A DNA stretch of 43,185 nucleotides from DASRAP01 sp035277145 (GTDB taxonomy: Bacteria; Gemmatimonadota; Gemmatimonadetes; Gemmatimonadales; Gemmatimonadaceae), in assembly GCA_035277145.1 (NCBI GenBank), contig DATELA010000068.1:1-43185 (forward strand). The letters run 5' to 3'. Shown one piece after another: positions 26,793 to 35,282 of this stretch. The position numbers were made by a program, and so were the translations under genes. The notes under the pieces were generated by a model, which made no database searches, was not told the origin of the DNA, and worked only from the letters and a program-made list of their open reading frames with translations. Each line of letters opens with the position of its first letter. Within the stretch, counting starts at the first letter, position 1.

Positions 26793-28138
26793 GGTCGCCG
26801 AATGACGATCGTCAGAACTCCAATACGTGTGAGCTGATCCTGCTGCGTTGTCGACGTCGACGGATCACGCCGCGAAATCAGCGTCGCAATCGGGCCGGCC
26901 AGATCAGCGGTCGACGGGTTCACGTCAGAAAGCGCACGGTTGATCGTGGATCCAAGATCTTCCGTTGCTCCGCCGCCGGTCGTTGCGCCGCGTTCAGCCG
27001 CTGCAACGACCTCGCCTTCAGCACCGCCGGAAACCGAAGCGGCGATCTGTCCGGTCGTGACGGCCTGCCCGGCTTGTCCAGCGCGCGCTTCGCCGGCGCG
27101 CATTGCTGCAGCGCTAAAGCCAGGATCCAGCGCGCGTGCGTTGTCGAAGAACTGCGCCGCTTCATCGAGACGGCCCTGGTCAGACGCCGCGAGTCCGCGG
27201 CTGTATGCGAGAAACGCCTGGATGTTGCGCGTCGGGCGATTGCCTTGGATCTCGTCAAAATCCTTCTGGGTACCCAGGCCCGCGGCGCGAAGCACGCTGA
27301 CCACCAGCTGCTTTTCCAGATCGAACAAGCGATCGATGGGCCCAGCAACGCTCGATGCTCTGCCTTCAACACCGCCGCTTGTGACGTTCACTGAGCCACC
27401 CGACAGCGCAACTGCCTGCAACGTCGGCGCATCGAGTGTGCCTGTCACCACACGCCCCGCCTGGATGAGACGGCCGCTGCGCACTGCTGTCGCTTGGTCC
27501 ACGGCGCCGGACTGTCCGAGCCGGATCTCGTCCAGAATTGCCTGCATGCGCTCGCGCTCGACCAGCGTGAGTCCGTCGACTTTACCGAAGTCCGAAATCA
27601 TGAGGTCGGCCAACCCGCGACCGAGCGGCTGCATGTCATCGCCGCCGTTCACCGTGAGGGGCAGGACCGCCAGCGTTGTCATAGCCACCGGGCGGGCCGC
27701 AAGCTGCTGCTCAGCAGCGACCGTCGCTTTCGCGCGCGCTTGCAGCTCGCGATGCGCGAGCGCCGCGAGCTTCTTGCTCACTTCATCGCGCGCGGACTTG
27801 GTGCGACCGCGTGCGAGATACGTCGTGTACGCGGCCCGCGCCGCAATCAAATCGCCTTGCTCCTCGGCAGCCATACCGAGGTACAGCGCGGTTACGCCAT
27901 CCTTCGGCTTGAGCTCTGCCGCGCGCGCGAGTGCAGCCTGCGCTTTGGCGTATTCCTTGTTCTTGAAGTACGCGATGCCCAGCGAGCGCAGCGTGCCGGC
28001 GTCGTTGGGCTTCTGAGCGCGCTTCGCTTCGAGCTTCGCGATCGCGTCCGCGCTCGTTTGCTGCGCGGCGGCAGGGACGCTGCCGAGCGGCGCGAGGGCG
28101 AACAGCGCGAGGGCGATGATCGGTCTGAGCATGCGCAT
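26789..28138 (-). CDS. Exported TPR protein with CsgG/FlgO-like domain
   Basis: About 449 residues. A signal peptide (residues ~5-25, ending SVPAAAQ) leads into two or three TPR-like units (ALGIAYFKNKEYAKAQAAL type, ~30-130). Next comes a CsgG/FlgO-like fold: TTLAVLPLTVNGGDDMQPLG, LADLMISDF and LTLVERERMQAILDEI (~160-215), then GRVVTGTL. A second TPR-like stretch (YSRGLAASDQGRLDEAAQFF) and an Ala/Gly-rich tail follow. CsgG-type domains often occur in envelope assembly or outer-membrane lipoproteins, but no lipobox Cys is seen, so it should be soluble in the periplasm. The start is ATG 28138 rather than the upstream in-frame start at 28222, because of the Shine-Dalgarno. Confidence 0.8.
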   Translation of the reverse strand: MRMLRPIIALALFALAPLGSVPAAAQQTSADAIAKLEAKRAQKPNDAGTLRSLGIAYFKNKEYAKAQAALARAAELKPKDGVTALYLGMAAEEQGDLIAARAAYTTYLARGRTKSARDEVSKKLAALAHRELQARAKATVAAEQQLAARPVAMTTLAVLPLTVNGGDDMQPLGRGLADLMISDFGKVDGLTLVERERMQAILDEIRLGQSGAVDQATAVRSGRLIQAGRVVTGTLDAPTLQAVALSGGSVNVTSGGVEGRASSVAGPIDRLFDLEKQLVVSVLRAAGLGTQKDFDEIQGNRPTRNIQAFLAYSRGLAASDQGRLDEAAQFFDNARALDPGFSAAAMRAGEARAGQAGQAVTTGQIAASVSGGAEGEVVAAAERGATTGGGATEDLGSTINRALSDVNPSTADLAGPIATLISRRDPSTSTTQQDQLTRIGVLTIVIRRP

Positions 28139-28144
28139 CTTGGT

Positions 28145-28149
28145 CTCCT
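28145..28149 (-). promoter_or_regulatory. Shine-Dalgarno of the TPR/CsgG-like gene
   Basis: AGGAG on the minus strand lies 6 bases before ATG 28138. This settles the start of the TPR/CsgG-like protein at its signal peptide, 28 codons inside the longest open frame. Confidence 0.8.
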
Positions 28150-28157
28150 GGCCTACG

Positions 28158-29012
28158 CTACCGGTCCGGATCGAGCATGTCTTCGAACCGCATCCACTTC
28201 CGGTAAAAATACAGGTCCACATAGCCCGTGGCCCCGTTCCGGTTCTTACGCACCAAAAGCTCGGTTGCTCCCTCTATACCGAGTCCCGGATCGTACATCT
28301 CTTCGCGGAAAATCGCGAGTACCACGTCGGCGTGTTCTTTGACACTGTCATGGGCCCCGAAGTCGTCCATTGTGGGACGCCGGTCACGGCGCGCCGGATC
28401 GAGACCTGGGACCTGGGATGTGACGAAGATCGCAACGCTCAATTCCAGGGCCAGCGTTTTCAGCTGACGCACGACGTCTGCCAACTCTTCATTGAGCGGC
28501 CGGCTGCTCACCGCCAGCGCCGGGATCACGTCGATGATTACCACCGACGGCGCGTCCGTCAGGCGCATGATTTCGTCGCGCAACGCGGGCACTCCGCCGC
28601 GTGGCAGCAACGCGAAATGCGGAACATTGTCACGAAGCCGTACTGCGATTGCGCCAACCGACGCGCGTCCCGAATCACCGAGCGCGCCACCGCGCAGGTC
28701 GTCGACACGCACGCGCCCCTCGATCGCCAGCGCGCGTTCCAGCAAGCGATCGGTGGTCATTTCCCCAGAGAAAAACGCGACGCGCGCGCCGTCCTGTGCC
28801 ATCCGCAGCGCAACCGCCAGCGCGAGCGCCGACTTACCGCTGCCCACGTCGCCGCCGAGCACGATCAGGTCGCCGCGACGAAATCCACCGCCGAGAACGC
28901 GATCAATGCTCGGGAAGCCGGTCGCAATGGTGTCCAATGCCGGGGCGCCATCTGCGACGGCGTCGACGCGCTGGATCAGTCGCGCAAGCGGTGTTGAGTC
29001 GGATCGTCGCAC
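28158..29012 (-). CDS. Stand-alone DnaB-type RecA-fold ATPase
   Basis: A 284-residue protein corresponding only to the C-terminal motor domain of the replicative helicase DnaB. TGFPSIDRVLGGGFRRGDL is the entry strand, GGDVGSGKSALAL is Walker A, FFSGEM matches the DnaB FSLEM element, SVVIIDVIPAL is Walker B, and RKNRNGATGYVDLYF is the DnaB-type RKNRxGxTG hairpin. The N-terminal DnaG-binding domain of DnaB is absent, so it is probably not the main helicase; a KaiC/RadA-like or accessory role is possible. GTG 29012 is the likely start, with GGGGA 9 bases upstream. The TPR/CsgG-like gene follows after 19 bases. Confidence 0.82.
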   Translation of the reverse strand: MRRSDSTPLARLIQRVDAVADGAPALDTIATGFPSIDRVLGGGFRRGDLIVLGGDVGSGKSALALAVALRMAQDGARVAFFSGEMTTDRLLERALAIEGRVRVDDLRGGALGDSGRASVGAIAVRLRDNVPHFALLPRGGVPALRDEIMRLTDAPSVVIIDVIPALAVSSRPLNEELADVVRQLKTLALELSVAIFVTSQVPGLDPARRDRRPTMDDFGAHDSVKEHADVVLAIFREEMYDPGLGIEGATELLVRKNRNGATGYVDLYFYRKWMRFEDMLDPDR

Positions 29013-29066
29013 GTGAGTGAGTCCCCGAGAATTGGTCGATGACCGGCCTATCTGTAACTACTCCGG

Positions 29067-29498
29067 TCAGGCCGGATTCGTCTGCTTGAACATGTCCAGG
29101 AGCCCGCGAAGTTCGGACCGCGACGCGGAATCCAGAAAACCGTCTGTGACTTCCATCACTTTGACGAGCGCAGCGGCAGCGACGTCCCGGTCAGCGGCGA
29201 CGGACGCGTCCGCGAGTGCGACGCACGCCGCGCGCACCTTGCCGTCCGGGCAGGTCGCGGACAGCCACTGTTGTGCGGCCGCGGCGCGCGCCTTTCGAAC
29301 GCTGGGACTGAGCGTGCCCGGGTCGGTCACCACGCCGGCGATTCGCGCCGCGAGAAGGACAGCGAGAATGGGCTCGCGCCCGGCACCGAGCGGCAGGCGC
29401 CCCGCGAGCGCCGCGATCGCCGGAAACCGGAAGGCCGGTGATTCGAGTGCGTACGGGGGCTGGGGCGGGCGGAGCACGGCGGCGAATCTGAAGCGCAA
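29067..29498 (-). CDS. Hypothetical protein
   Basis: A roughly 143-residue Ala-rich protein I do not recognise. It looks helical (LAGRLPLGAGREPILAVLLA; AALVKVMEVTDGFLD; SRSELRGLLDMF) and has no signal peptide or membrane segment. Third-position GC is high, as in its neighbours, which supports coding on this strand over the competing plus-strand frame. The start is unsettled: TTG 29513, TTG 29498 or GTG 29477. It precedes the DnaB-type ATPase by 54 bases and is divergent from the PorX-like gene. Confidence 0.5.
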   Translation of the reverse strand: MRFRFAAVLRPPQPPYALESPAFRFPAIAALAGRLPLGAGREPILAVLLAARIAGVVTDPGTLSPSVRKARAAAAQQWLSATCPDGKVRAACVALADASVAADRDVAAAALVKVMEVTDGFLDSASRSELRGLLDMFKQTNPA

Positions 29499-29522
29499 GT
29501 GAGCGGGCCACAACTAGGGGCA

Positions 29523-29663
29523 GGAGCGAGGATCAAGGAAGTGGAGCGAGTGGCCAAGGGGAAGACAAAGAGGAGAGGCAGAGCACTAAGAGCGACACTC
29601 GGTCCCTTGATCACCCTCCGCCTCTCCCTCTTTCCCTTGTTCCTCAGCCTCGCTCCTCGCTCC
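29523..29663. repeat. Long imperfect inverted repeat upstream of the PorX-like gene
   Basis: The left arm (29523-29583) is almost all purine and begins GGAGCGAGGATC. The right arm (29616-29663) is almost all pyrimidine and ends CTCGCTCCTCGCTCC. Their reverse complements match along most of their length with several gaps, around a ~32-base loop. A transcript could fold into a long imperfect hairpin ending about 18 bases before ATG 29682. The GGAGCGAG octamer also recurs within the left arm. Confidence 0.7.
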
Positions 29664-29681
29664 TTCTCCTATTTTTTGGTC

Positions 29682-31238
29682 ATGAGGTCTGTGCTGTGGG
29701 TCGACGACGAGGCCGAACTCCTCGAGCCGCATCGCATTGTGTTGCGCGAGCGCGGCTTCGCTGTGGAAACGGCGACCAACGCGGCCGACGCGATGGAAAT
29801 ACTTCGCCGCCGTCCGTTCGACCTCGTGTTGCTCGACGAGCAGATGCCGGGGACGCGCGGCCTCGCAGTCGTGCGGCAGATTCGAGCGCTGGTGCCGTCG
29901 CTTCCCGTTGTGATGGTCACAAAGAGTGAAGAAGACGAGACGTTGCGCGAGGCACTCGGCGCCGATGTGCGCGAGTACCTGCTCAAACCAATTCAGCCGC
30001 GACAAGTGCTCGCGGCCGTCACGCGGATTCTCGAAGGTCCAGCGCTGCGCCAGCAGGCGCTCGCGCGCGGGTTTGTCGAACGATTCCGCGAATTGCAGGA
30101 GGACAGCACGCGCGAGGCGAGCTGGCGCGACTGGATCGATCGCTACACTGAAATCGTGCAGTGGGACATCGATCTTTCTCGCGCAGGTGAATCGGGGTTG
30201 CGCGAGTCGCTCCACGGACTGCTTCCGGTCATGCGGCGTGACTTTGCGGCGTTCGTTGCGACGAACTATCCGGCGTGGGTGCACGATCGCGACGCCGGTG
30301 CGCCTCCGTTGTCGGTTGACGTAGCAGGGACGTTCCTCGCGCCGATCCTCGACTCTTCGCGCGCCGTGGTGTTTGTGGTGATCGATTGTCTGCGCCTCGA
30401 CCAGTGGAAGGTGATCGAGCCAATTCTGCAAGAGTGGTTCGACGTGGAGACGACGCACTATTTCGCCGTACTACCCACGGCCACGCCGTACGCGCGCAAC
30501 GCACTTTTCAGCGGATTGTTTCCCGGCGAGCTCGTCGCGCAGCATCCGGAGTGGATGGTCGATCGCGAAGACGAGTCGCTCAACGCGCACGAGCGCGAGC
30601 TGCTCGAACTCCAATTGGAGCGGTTGCGCGGCAAGACACCCGTTCGTTATGCCAAGGTTACGAGCGTCGGCGAGAGCGAAGAGCTCGAGAAACAGGCCGC
30701 GTCGGCGATCGCGGCGGACGGCGTCAGCGCGTTCGTGTTCAACTTCATTGATTTACTCACACATGGCCGGTCGGAATCAACGATCCTTCAGGAAATGGCG
30801 CGCGATGACGTCGCGCTGCGCGAACTTACGGAACAGTGGTTCCGCCGGTCGTCCGCTCTGGTCGTGATGAAGGAAGCGGCGCGGCGGCGCATTCCCGTCG
30901 TTGTCACCAGTGACCATGGATCCATTCACTGTCATACGCCGGCCACCGTGTTTGCGAAACGCGACACATCGCTGAGCTTGCGCTTCAAATTTGGCGAAAG
31001 CGTACGCGCCGAGCGCCCCGAGCTTGCCTTGTTGTATCCCGACGAGGAAAGCATTGGGCTTGCGCGACGCAACAATGCTCCAGGCAACGTGCTCCTCGCA
31101 GTCGGCGACACATTCTTTGTGTATCCGACGAAACTCCGTGAGTATCAGCAGCGATATCGCGGTGCGTTTCTGCACGGCGGCATCAGCCCGGAAGAGATGA
31201 TCCTGCCCGTTTCATTGCTCACTCCACGCGCGACGTGA
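29682..31238 (+). CDS. PorX-like response regulator with PglZ phosphatase-fold domain
   Basis: The 518-residue protein starts with a receiver domain: VLWVDDEAELL (acidic pair), VLLDEQMPG (phospho-acceptor Asp, ~residue 50), VMVTKSEED (Thr) and YLLKPI (Lys). A helical linker (~125-210) leads to a PglZ domain of the alkaline phosphatase superfamily: VFVVIDCLRLDQW (first metal Asp), LPTATPYARNALFSGLFPG (nucleophile Thr region) and VVTSDHGSIH (metal Asp/His). This is the layout of PorX, which controls type IX secretion in Bacteroidota. No DNA-binding domain is present. The frame is open from 29499, but ATG 29682 begins the receiver; TTG 29676 is possible. It overlaps the ABC transporter gene by 4 bases. 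Confidence 0.88.
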   Translation: MRSVLWVDDEAELLEPHRIVLRERGFAVETATNAADAMEILRRRPFDLVLLDEQMPGTRGLAVVRQIRALVPSLPVVMVTKSEEDETLREALGADVREYLLKPIQPRQVLAAVTRILEGPALRQQALARGFVERFRELQEDSTREASWRDWIDRYTEIVQWDIDLSRAGESGLRESLHGLLPVMRRDFAAFVATNYPAWVHDRDAGAPPLSVDVAGTFLAPILDSSRAVVFVVIDCLRLDQWKVIEPILQEWFDVETTHYFAVLPTATPYARNALFSGLFPGELVAQHPEWMVDREDESLNAHERELLELQLERLRGKTPVRYAKVTSVGESEELEKQAASAIAADGVSAFVFNFIDLLTHGRSESTILQEMARDDVALRELTEQWFRRSSALVVMKEAARRRIPVVVTSDHGSIHCHTPATVFAKRDTSLSLRFKFGESVRAERPELALLYPDEESIGLARRNNAPGNVLLAVGDTFFVYPTKLREYQQRYRGAFLHGGISPEEMILPVSLLTPRAT

Positions 31239-33043
31239 AGACGTACCGCCGCCTCCTCAAGTTCCTCGCGCCGCATCGCACGCGGCTCGGCGGAAACGTC
31301 GGCGCGAACCTCGTTGCCGCGGTACTCGACGCGCTCGCCTTCTCGCTGTTGATCCCGTTCCTCAACCTGTTGTTCGGGAACGCGGACGCAATTCCTGCGG
31401 GTAAATCGTTCGTCACCGACGTGCAGAACTTCCTCGTCGGGCCGTTCATCGTCGCGGGCGATCCACTCGCGTCAGTCGCGCGCATCATTCCGGTGATCGT
31501 CGGACTGGTCGTGCTCAAGAACGTGTTTGTTTGGGCCGCGGGACAATTCGGCGCGAGTCTGCAGGAACGGATTACGCGCGATTTGCGAGACACGGTATTC
31601 CGGCACATGCAGCGCCTGCCGCTCGGTTGGTTCTCGCGGAACAAGACCGGGCAGTTGATGGCGCGCATTCTCGCAGACGCCGAACAGGCGAAAGCCGTGC
31701 TCGCCGAGTTGTTGACGCGATCGATGCAGGCCATCACGCAGGTCATCGCGACCATCGTGATGCTGTTCGCGCTATCGCCGCGACTCGCGGTCATCGCGCT
31801 CGTGATTGCGCCTATCGTGTCCGCGATTCTGCAGCCGTTCCTGCGTAAGCTGCGGCGTCGTCACCGCGCGCTGCGCAGCGACTACGGTGAGATCAACAGC
31901 ATTCTGCAGGAAGTCGTGAGCGGCATTCGCCTCGTGAAGTCGTTCCGCGCAGAACCGTACGAGGACCAGCGATTTACTTCGGCGAGCGGCGCGTATACGC
32001 GCGGCATGGTGCGCGTGACGCGTCTTGCGCTGCTCGCGGGCCCGGTGACCGAAGTACTCGCGACGATTATCGCGATGGTCATTCTGTGGCTCGGTGCCAC
32101 GGAAGTGTTGAGCGCCGGCGCGCTCGACGGGGCAACGCTCATCACGTTCATGGTGATGGTGATGCGGTTGCTGCCACCGCTGAAGCAACTCTCGCAGGCA
32201 CCGACAACGGCACAGCTCTCGCTCGCTGCAGCGGAACGTTTGTTCGAGGTGCTCGACGAACCCACGGAAGCATCGCGCGACCGCGGTACGCAAACGTTCC
32301 AGGCTTTTCGCGACGCCGTGGTGTTCGACCGCGTCTCTTTTGCGTACGACACGGTTCCCGTGCTCGACGACATTGCGTTTACGGCGCAGCGCGGAGATAT
32401 CGTCGCACTCGTAGGATCGAGTGGCGCGGGCAAGAGTACGCTCATCGACCTGATACCGCGGTTCATCGAACCAACGTCGGGTCGCATCACACTCGACGGC
32501 ACCGACACGCGCGACATCACGCTGCAGTCGCTCCGCGCGCTGACCGGCATCGTCAGTCAGGACACGGTGCTCTTCAACGACACCGTCCGCGCAAACCTCG
32601 CCTACGGTGCAAACGGCAAATACACCGACGCGCAACTCGAAGCGGCGGCACGCGCCGCGAACGCACACGCGTTCATCGCGGATCTGCCGCAGAAGTACGA
32701 CACGATTCTCGGTGAGCGCGGAACACGCCTCTCCGGTGGACAGCGTCAACGCCTCGCGATCGCACGTGCGCTGCTGATCGATCCACCCATCCTCATACTC
32801 GATGAGGCAACCTCCGCGCTCGACACGGAGAGCGAACGACTCGTGCAGGAAGCGATCGACCGGTTGCTCGAAGGGCGCACGGTGTTCGTGATTGCGCACC
32901 GGCTGTCGACCATCGTGCACGCAACGCAGATACTCGTGCTCGAGAAGGGACGCATCGTTGAACGTGGTACCCACCACGAACTCCTCGCGCGCGGCGGCAC
33001 ATACGCACGTCTGTACAAACTGCAGCACCCCGACGGCGCGTGA
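31235..33043 (+). CDS. MsbA-like ABC exporter, fused membrane and ATPase domains
   Basis: The 602-residue half-transporter should act as a homodimer in the inner membrane, probably exporting a lipid or lipid-linked compound. About six membrane segments fill residues 15-310 (for example VLDALAFSLLIPFLNLLFG and IIPVIVGLVVLKNVFVWAAG). The ATPase has VALVGSSGAGKSTLIDLIPR (Walker A, ~395), IVSQDTVLF (Q-loop), GTRLSGGQRQRLAIARALL (signature), ILILDEATSALD (Walker B) and VIAHRLST (H-loop). It starts at GTG 31235 overlapping the PorX-like stop and overlaps the acyltransferase gene as GTGA. That neighbour favours lipid A or a similar lipid as substrate; a peptide or drug substrate is not excluded. Confidence 0.92.
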   Translation: MKTYRRLLKFLAPHRTRLGGNVGANLVAAVLDALAFSLLIPFLNLLFGNADAIPAGKSFVTDVQNFLVGPFIVAGDPLASVARIIPVIVGLVVLKNVFVWAAGQFGASLQERITRDLRDTVFRHMQRLPLGWFSRNKTGQLMARILADAEQAKAVLAELLTRSMQAITQVIATIVMLFALSPRLAVIALVIAPIVSAILQPFLRKLRRRHRALRSDYGEINSILQEVVSGIRLVKSFRAEPYEDQRFTSASGAYTRGMVRVTRLALLAGPVTEVLATIIAMVILWLGATEVLSAGALDGATLITFMVMVMRLLPPLKQLSQAPTTAQLSLAAAERLFEVLDEPTEASRDRGTQTFQAFRDAVVFDRVSFAYDTVPVLDDIAFTAQRGDIVALVGSSGAGKSTLIDLIPRFIEPTSGRITLDGTDTRDITLQSLRALTGIVSQDTVLFNDTVRANLAYGANGKYTDAQLEAAARAANAHAFIADLPQKYDTILGERGTRLSGGQRQRLAIARALLIDPPILILDEATSALDTESERLVQEAIDRLLEGRTVFVIAHRLSTIVHATQILVLEKGRIVERGTHHELLARGGTYARLYKLQHPDGA

Positions 33044-33972
33044 GCGAAAAACCCGCGCGCGTACTTCCGCCGCCAACACTCGTCCATCGGCTCGAGTACG
33101 CGGCGCTGCGAATCCTGGTTGGCGTGTTGTCTCTGCTTCCGCGCCGCGTTCGCGCGATACTCGGCGGCGCCGCAGGCCGGCTGGGTTATTGGCCGCTGGG
33201 AATTCGCCGTGGCGTTGTCGAGCTACAACTCGCGGAATCGTTTCCCGAAATGAACGCGTCGCAGCGCGCGCGCATTGCCGCGCACTCGTACGCGCACCTT
33301 GGCCGCGTCGCGGTGGAAACGTCCATTGCGTCGGGTTACGACGCGAAGGGAATTCTTGACCTGTTCTACGAGGAGACGGGTTGGGAGCACGTCGCGAATC
33401 CCATTCAGGCAGGGCAGGGTGTCATTCTCGTTTCCGCGCACCTCGGCAACTGGGAACTCGGCGCCGCGTACATGTCAGCGCGTGGCGTTCCGGTGAGCGC
33501 GGTGACGCGGCGCATGCGCAATCCATTGTTCGACGCGTACATCACGCGCGCGCGACGCCGCCTCGGTTGGAACGTGGTGTACGATCACGACGCTGTCCGC
33601 AAACTTCCGCGCGCGATTGCGGATGGTCATGTGGTGCCAATGCTGGCGGACCAGGGCGTGAAGGGCCTGGCCGCGACGTTCGTGCCGTTTTTTGGCCGGC
33701 TCGCGCGAACGCCGAAAGGGCCCGCGCTCTTCGCGCTCCGTCTCAAAGCGCCGATGGTAATCGGCATTGTCACGCGACGAGCCGACGGGATGTATGCGAT
33801 CCACTTCGAGCCGGTCGCCGTCAACGACACGGGCGATCGCGATCGCGATGTCGACAACCTCGTCGCGGAGTACACGCGCGCCGTCGAGAAGTGGGTGCGA
33901 AAGTTTCCCGATCAATACTTGTGGCAACATCGCCGGTGGCGACGCCGGCCCGACGGAACGCTCGCGTACTAA
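33040..33972 (+). CDS. LpxL/HtrB-like lysophospholipid (lipid A) acyltransferase
   Basis: A 310-residue enzyme of the LpxL/LpxM/HtrB family, which adds secondary acyl chains to lipid A precursors at the inner membrane. An N-terminal hydrophobic anchor (~residues 20-45) is followed by the catalytic HLGNWE (the HxxxxE acyltransferase motif, ~133), then VSAVTRRMRNPLFD, MLADQGVKG, FGRLARTPKGPALFALR (acyl-binding) and QYLWQHRRWRRRP, the typical C-terminus. Start GTG 33040 overlaps the ABC gene (GTGA). Its TAA overlaps the tyrS TAG on the other strand (33969-33972). Confidence 0.9.
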   Translation: MSEKPARVLPPPTLVHRLEYAALRILVGVLSLLPRRVRAILGGAAGRLGYWPLGIRRGVVELQLAESFPEMNASQRARIAAHSYAHLGRVAVETSIASGYDAKGILDLFYEETGWEHVANPIQAGQGVILVSAHLGNWELGAAYMSARGVPVSAVTRRMRNPLFDAYITRARRRLGWNVVYDHDAVRKLPRAIADGHVVPMLADQGVKGLAATFVPFFGRLARTPKGPALFALRLKAPMVIGIVTRRADGMYAIHFEPVAVNDTGDRDRDVDNLVAEYTRAVEKWVRKFPDQYLWQHRRWRRRPDGTLAY

Positions 33973-35225
33973 GCGTTCACGACTTCGACGATGGCGATGT
34001 CGCGCGCGCCTTTGCGTACGAGGAACCACTTCCCGCGCACGGAATCCTCCGCGCTCAGCGCCGTTGTTTCCGCGGACAACTTCGCGCCGTTCACGGTGAC
34101 GCCGCCTTGTTGCACGAGTTTGCGCGCCGCTGAGCGCGACACGCCAAAGGCCGACTCGAGCACCTCTGCGACACCGAGCTCGGTTGCTGCACGGCGCACA
34201 TGCGGTACATCGGTCGCAAGCATCGTGTAGAGGTCGTCGGCAATTTCGCGCGCGTCGACTTTCTTGTTGAACACGATCTCCGACGCAGCGCGCGCGCGGT
34301 TCGCGTCGGCTGCCGAGTGTACGCGCGACGTGACGTCATGCGCGAGCGTGCGCTGCGCGAGCCGTTCCTGCGGCGCCGACGCATGTTGTGTTTCGATCGC
34401 TTCGATCTCGCTGTCAGCGAGAATCGTGAACGTGCGCAGGTACCGGCCGACGTCGGCGTCTTCGGTGTTGATCCAGAATTGATAGAACGCGTACGGTGAT
34501 GTCCGCGCAGGATCGAGCCACACCGCACCGCCTTCCGTCTTCCCGAACTTCTTGCCACTCGCGGATGTTACGAGCGGATATGTGAGCGCATGCGCTTCAC
34601 CGCCCGCTGAGCGGCGAATCAGCTCCATGCCCGCCGTCAAATTGCCCCACTGATCACTACCTCCGATTTGCAGCGTGACGTTGTGCCGCTGAAAGAGCTG
34701 GAGATAGTCGTACGCCTGAAACAACATGTACGAGAATTCCGTGTACGAGATCCCCGCGTCGAGGCGCGATTTCACGCTGTCTTTCGCGAGCATCTGATTC
34801 ACGGGAAAGTGCTTTCCAACATCGCGCAGAAACTCGATCGCGCCGAGCGGACCGAGCCAGAGCGCGTTGTTCATGTGTTCGACGCGCGTGCCGAGGACAC
34901 GGCTGAGTTGCGCGGCGATCGCCTGCGCGTTCGCCTCGACGTCTTTGTCGCTCAGCAGCGGCCGTTCGGTGGACTTGCCGCTTGGATCGCCGACCATTGC
35001 TGTGCCGCCGCCCACGAGCGCGATGACGCGGTGCCCGGCGTCCGCCAATCGCAGCAGACCCATCGCGGGGACGAGATTGCCGACGTGCAATGACGATGCG
35101 GTCGGGTCAAAACCGCAATACGCGCTAATCGGCCCGCGGCTGAGGTGCGCGGCGAGCCCGTCGCTGTGTTGGTAGAGGAGTCCACGTGCCCGCAGCGCGG
35201 CGAGCAGGGCGGTACCGTCTTGCAT
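33969..35225 (-). CDS. tyrS: Tyrosyl-tRNA synthetase
   Basis: TyrS charges tRNA-Tyr. The protein has 418 residues from ATG 35225. Class I marks are CGFDPTASSLHVGNLVP (HIGH box as HVGN), GGGTAMVGDPSGK, YTEFSYMLFQAYDYLQL, QIGGSDQWGNLTAG and GKKFGKTEGGAVWL (KMSKS equivalent KFGKT). The C-terminus is an S4 RNA-binding domain with SAARKLVQQGGVTVNG. The open frame runs far upstream to 36338, but that part is antisense to the penicillin-binding protein gene and has no family similarity. TAGATT at 35239-35234 (minus) could be its -10 box, giving a very short leader. Confidence 0.96.
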   Translation of the reverse strand: MQDGTALLAALRARGLLYQHSDGLAAHLSRGPISAYCGFDPTASSLHVGNLVPAMGLLRLADAGHRVIALVGGGTAMVGDPSGKSTERPLLSDKDVEANAQAIAAQLSRVLGTRVEHMNNALWLGPLGAIEFLRDVGKHFPVNQMLAKDSVKSRLDAGISYTEFSYMLFQAYDYLQLFQRHNVTLQIGGSDQWGNLTAGMELIRRSAGGEAHALTYPLVTSASGKKFGKTEGGAVWLDPARTSPYAFYQFWINTEDADVGRYLRTFTILADSEIEAIETQHASAPQERLAQRTLAHDVTSRVHSAADANRARAASEIVFNKKVDAREIADDLYTMLATDVPHVRRAATELGVAEVLESAFGVSRSAARKLVQQGGVTVNGAKLSAETTALSAEDSVRGKWFLVRKGARDIAIVEVVNA

Positions 35226-35282
35226 GGCGCACGAATCTAGCGCGACGCAGGGACCGAATACGGCACTTCGATCGCGCTGACC

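Noticed and set aside
29017..29502. Plus-strand frame of 161 codons opposite the hypothetical gene
   Set aside because: Ser/Ala/Arg-rich composition; the minus frame has a more protein-like pattern and fits the neighbouring operon.
31772..33079. 435-codon minus-strand frame over the ABC transporter
   Set aside because: It is antisense to an unambiguous ABC exporter and has shadow-like composition.
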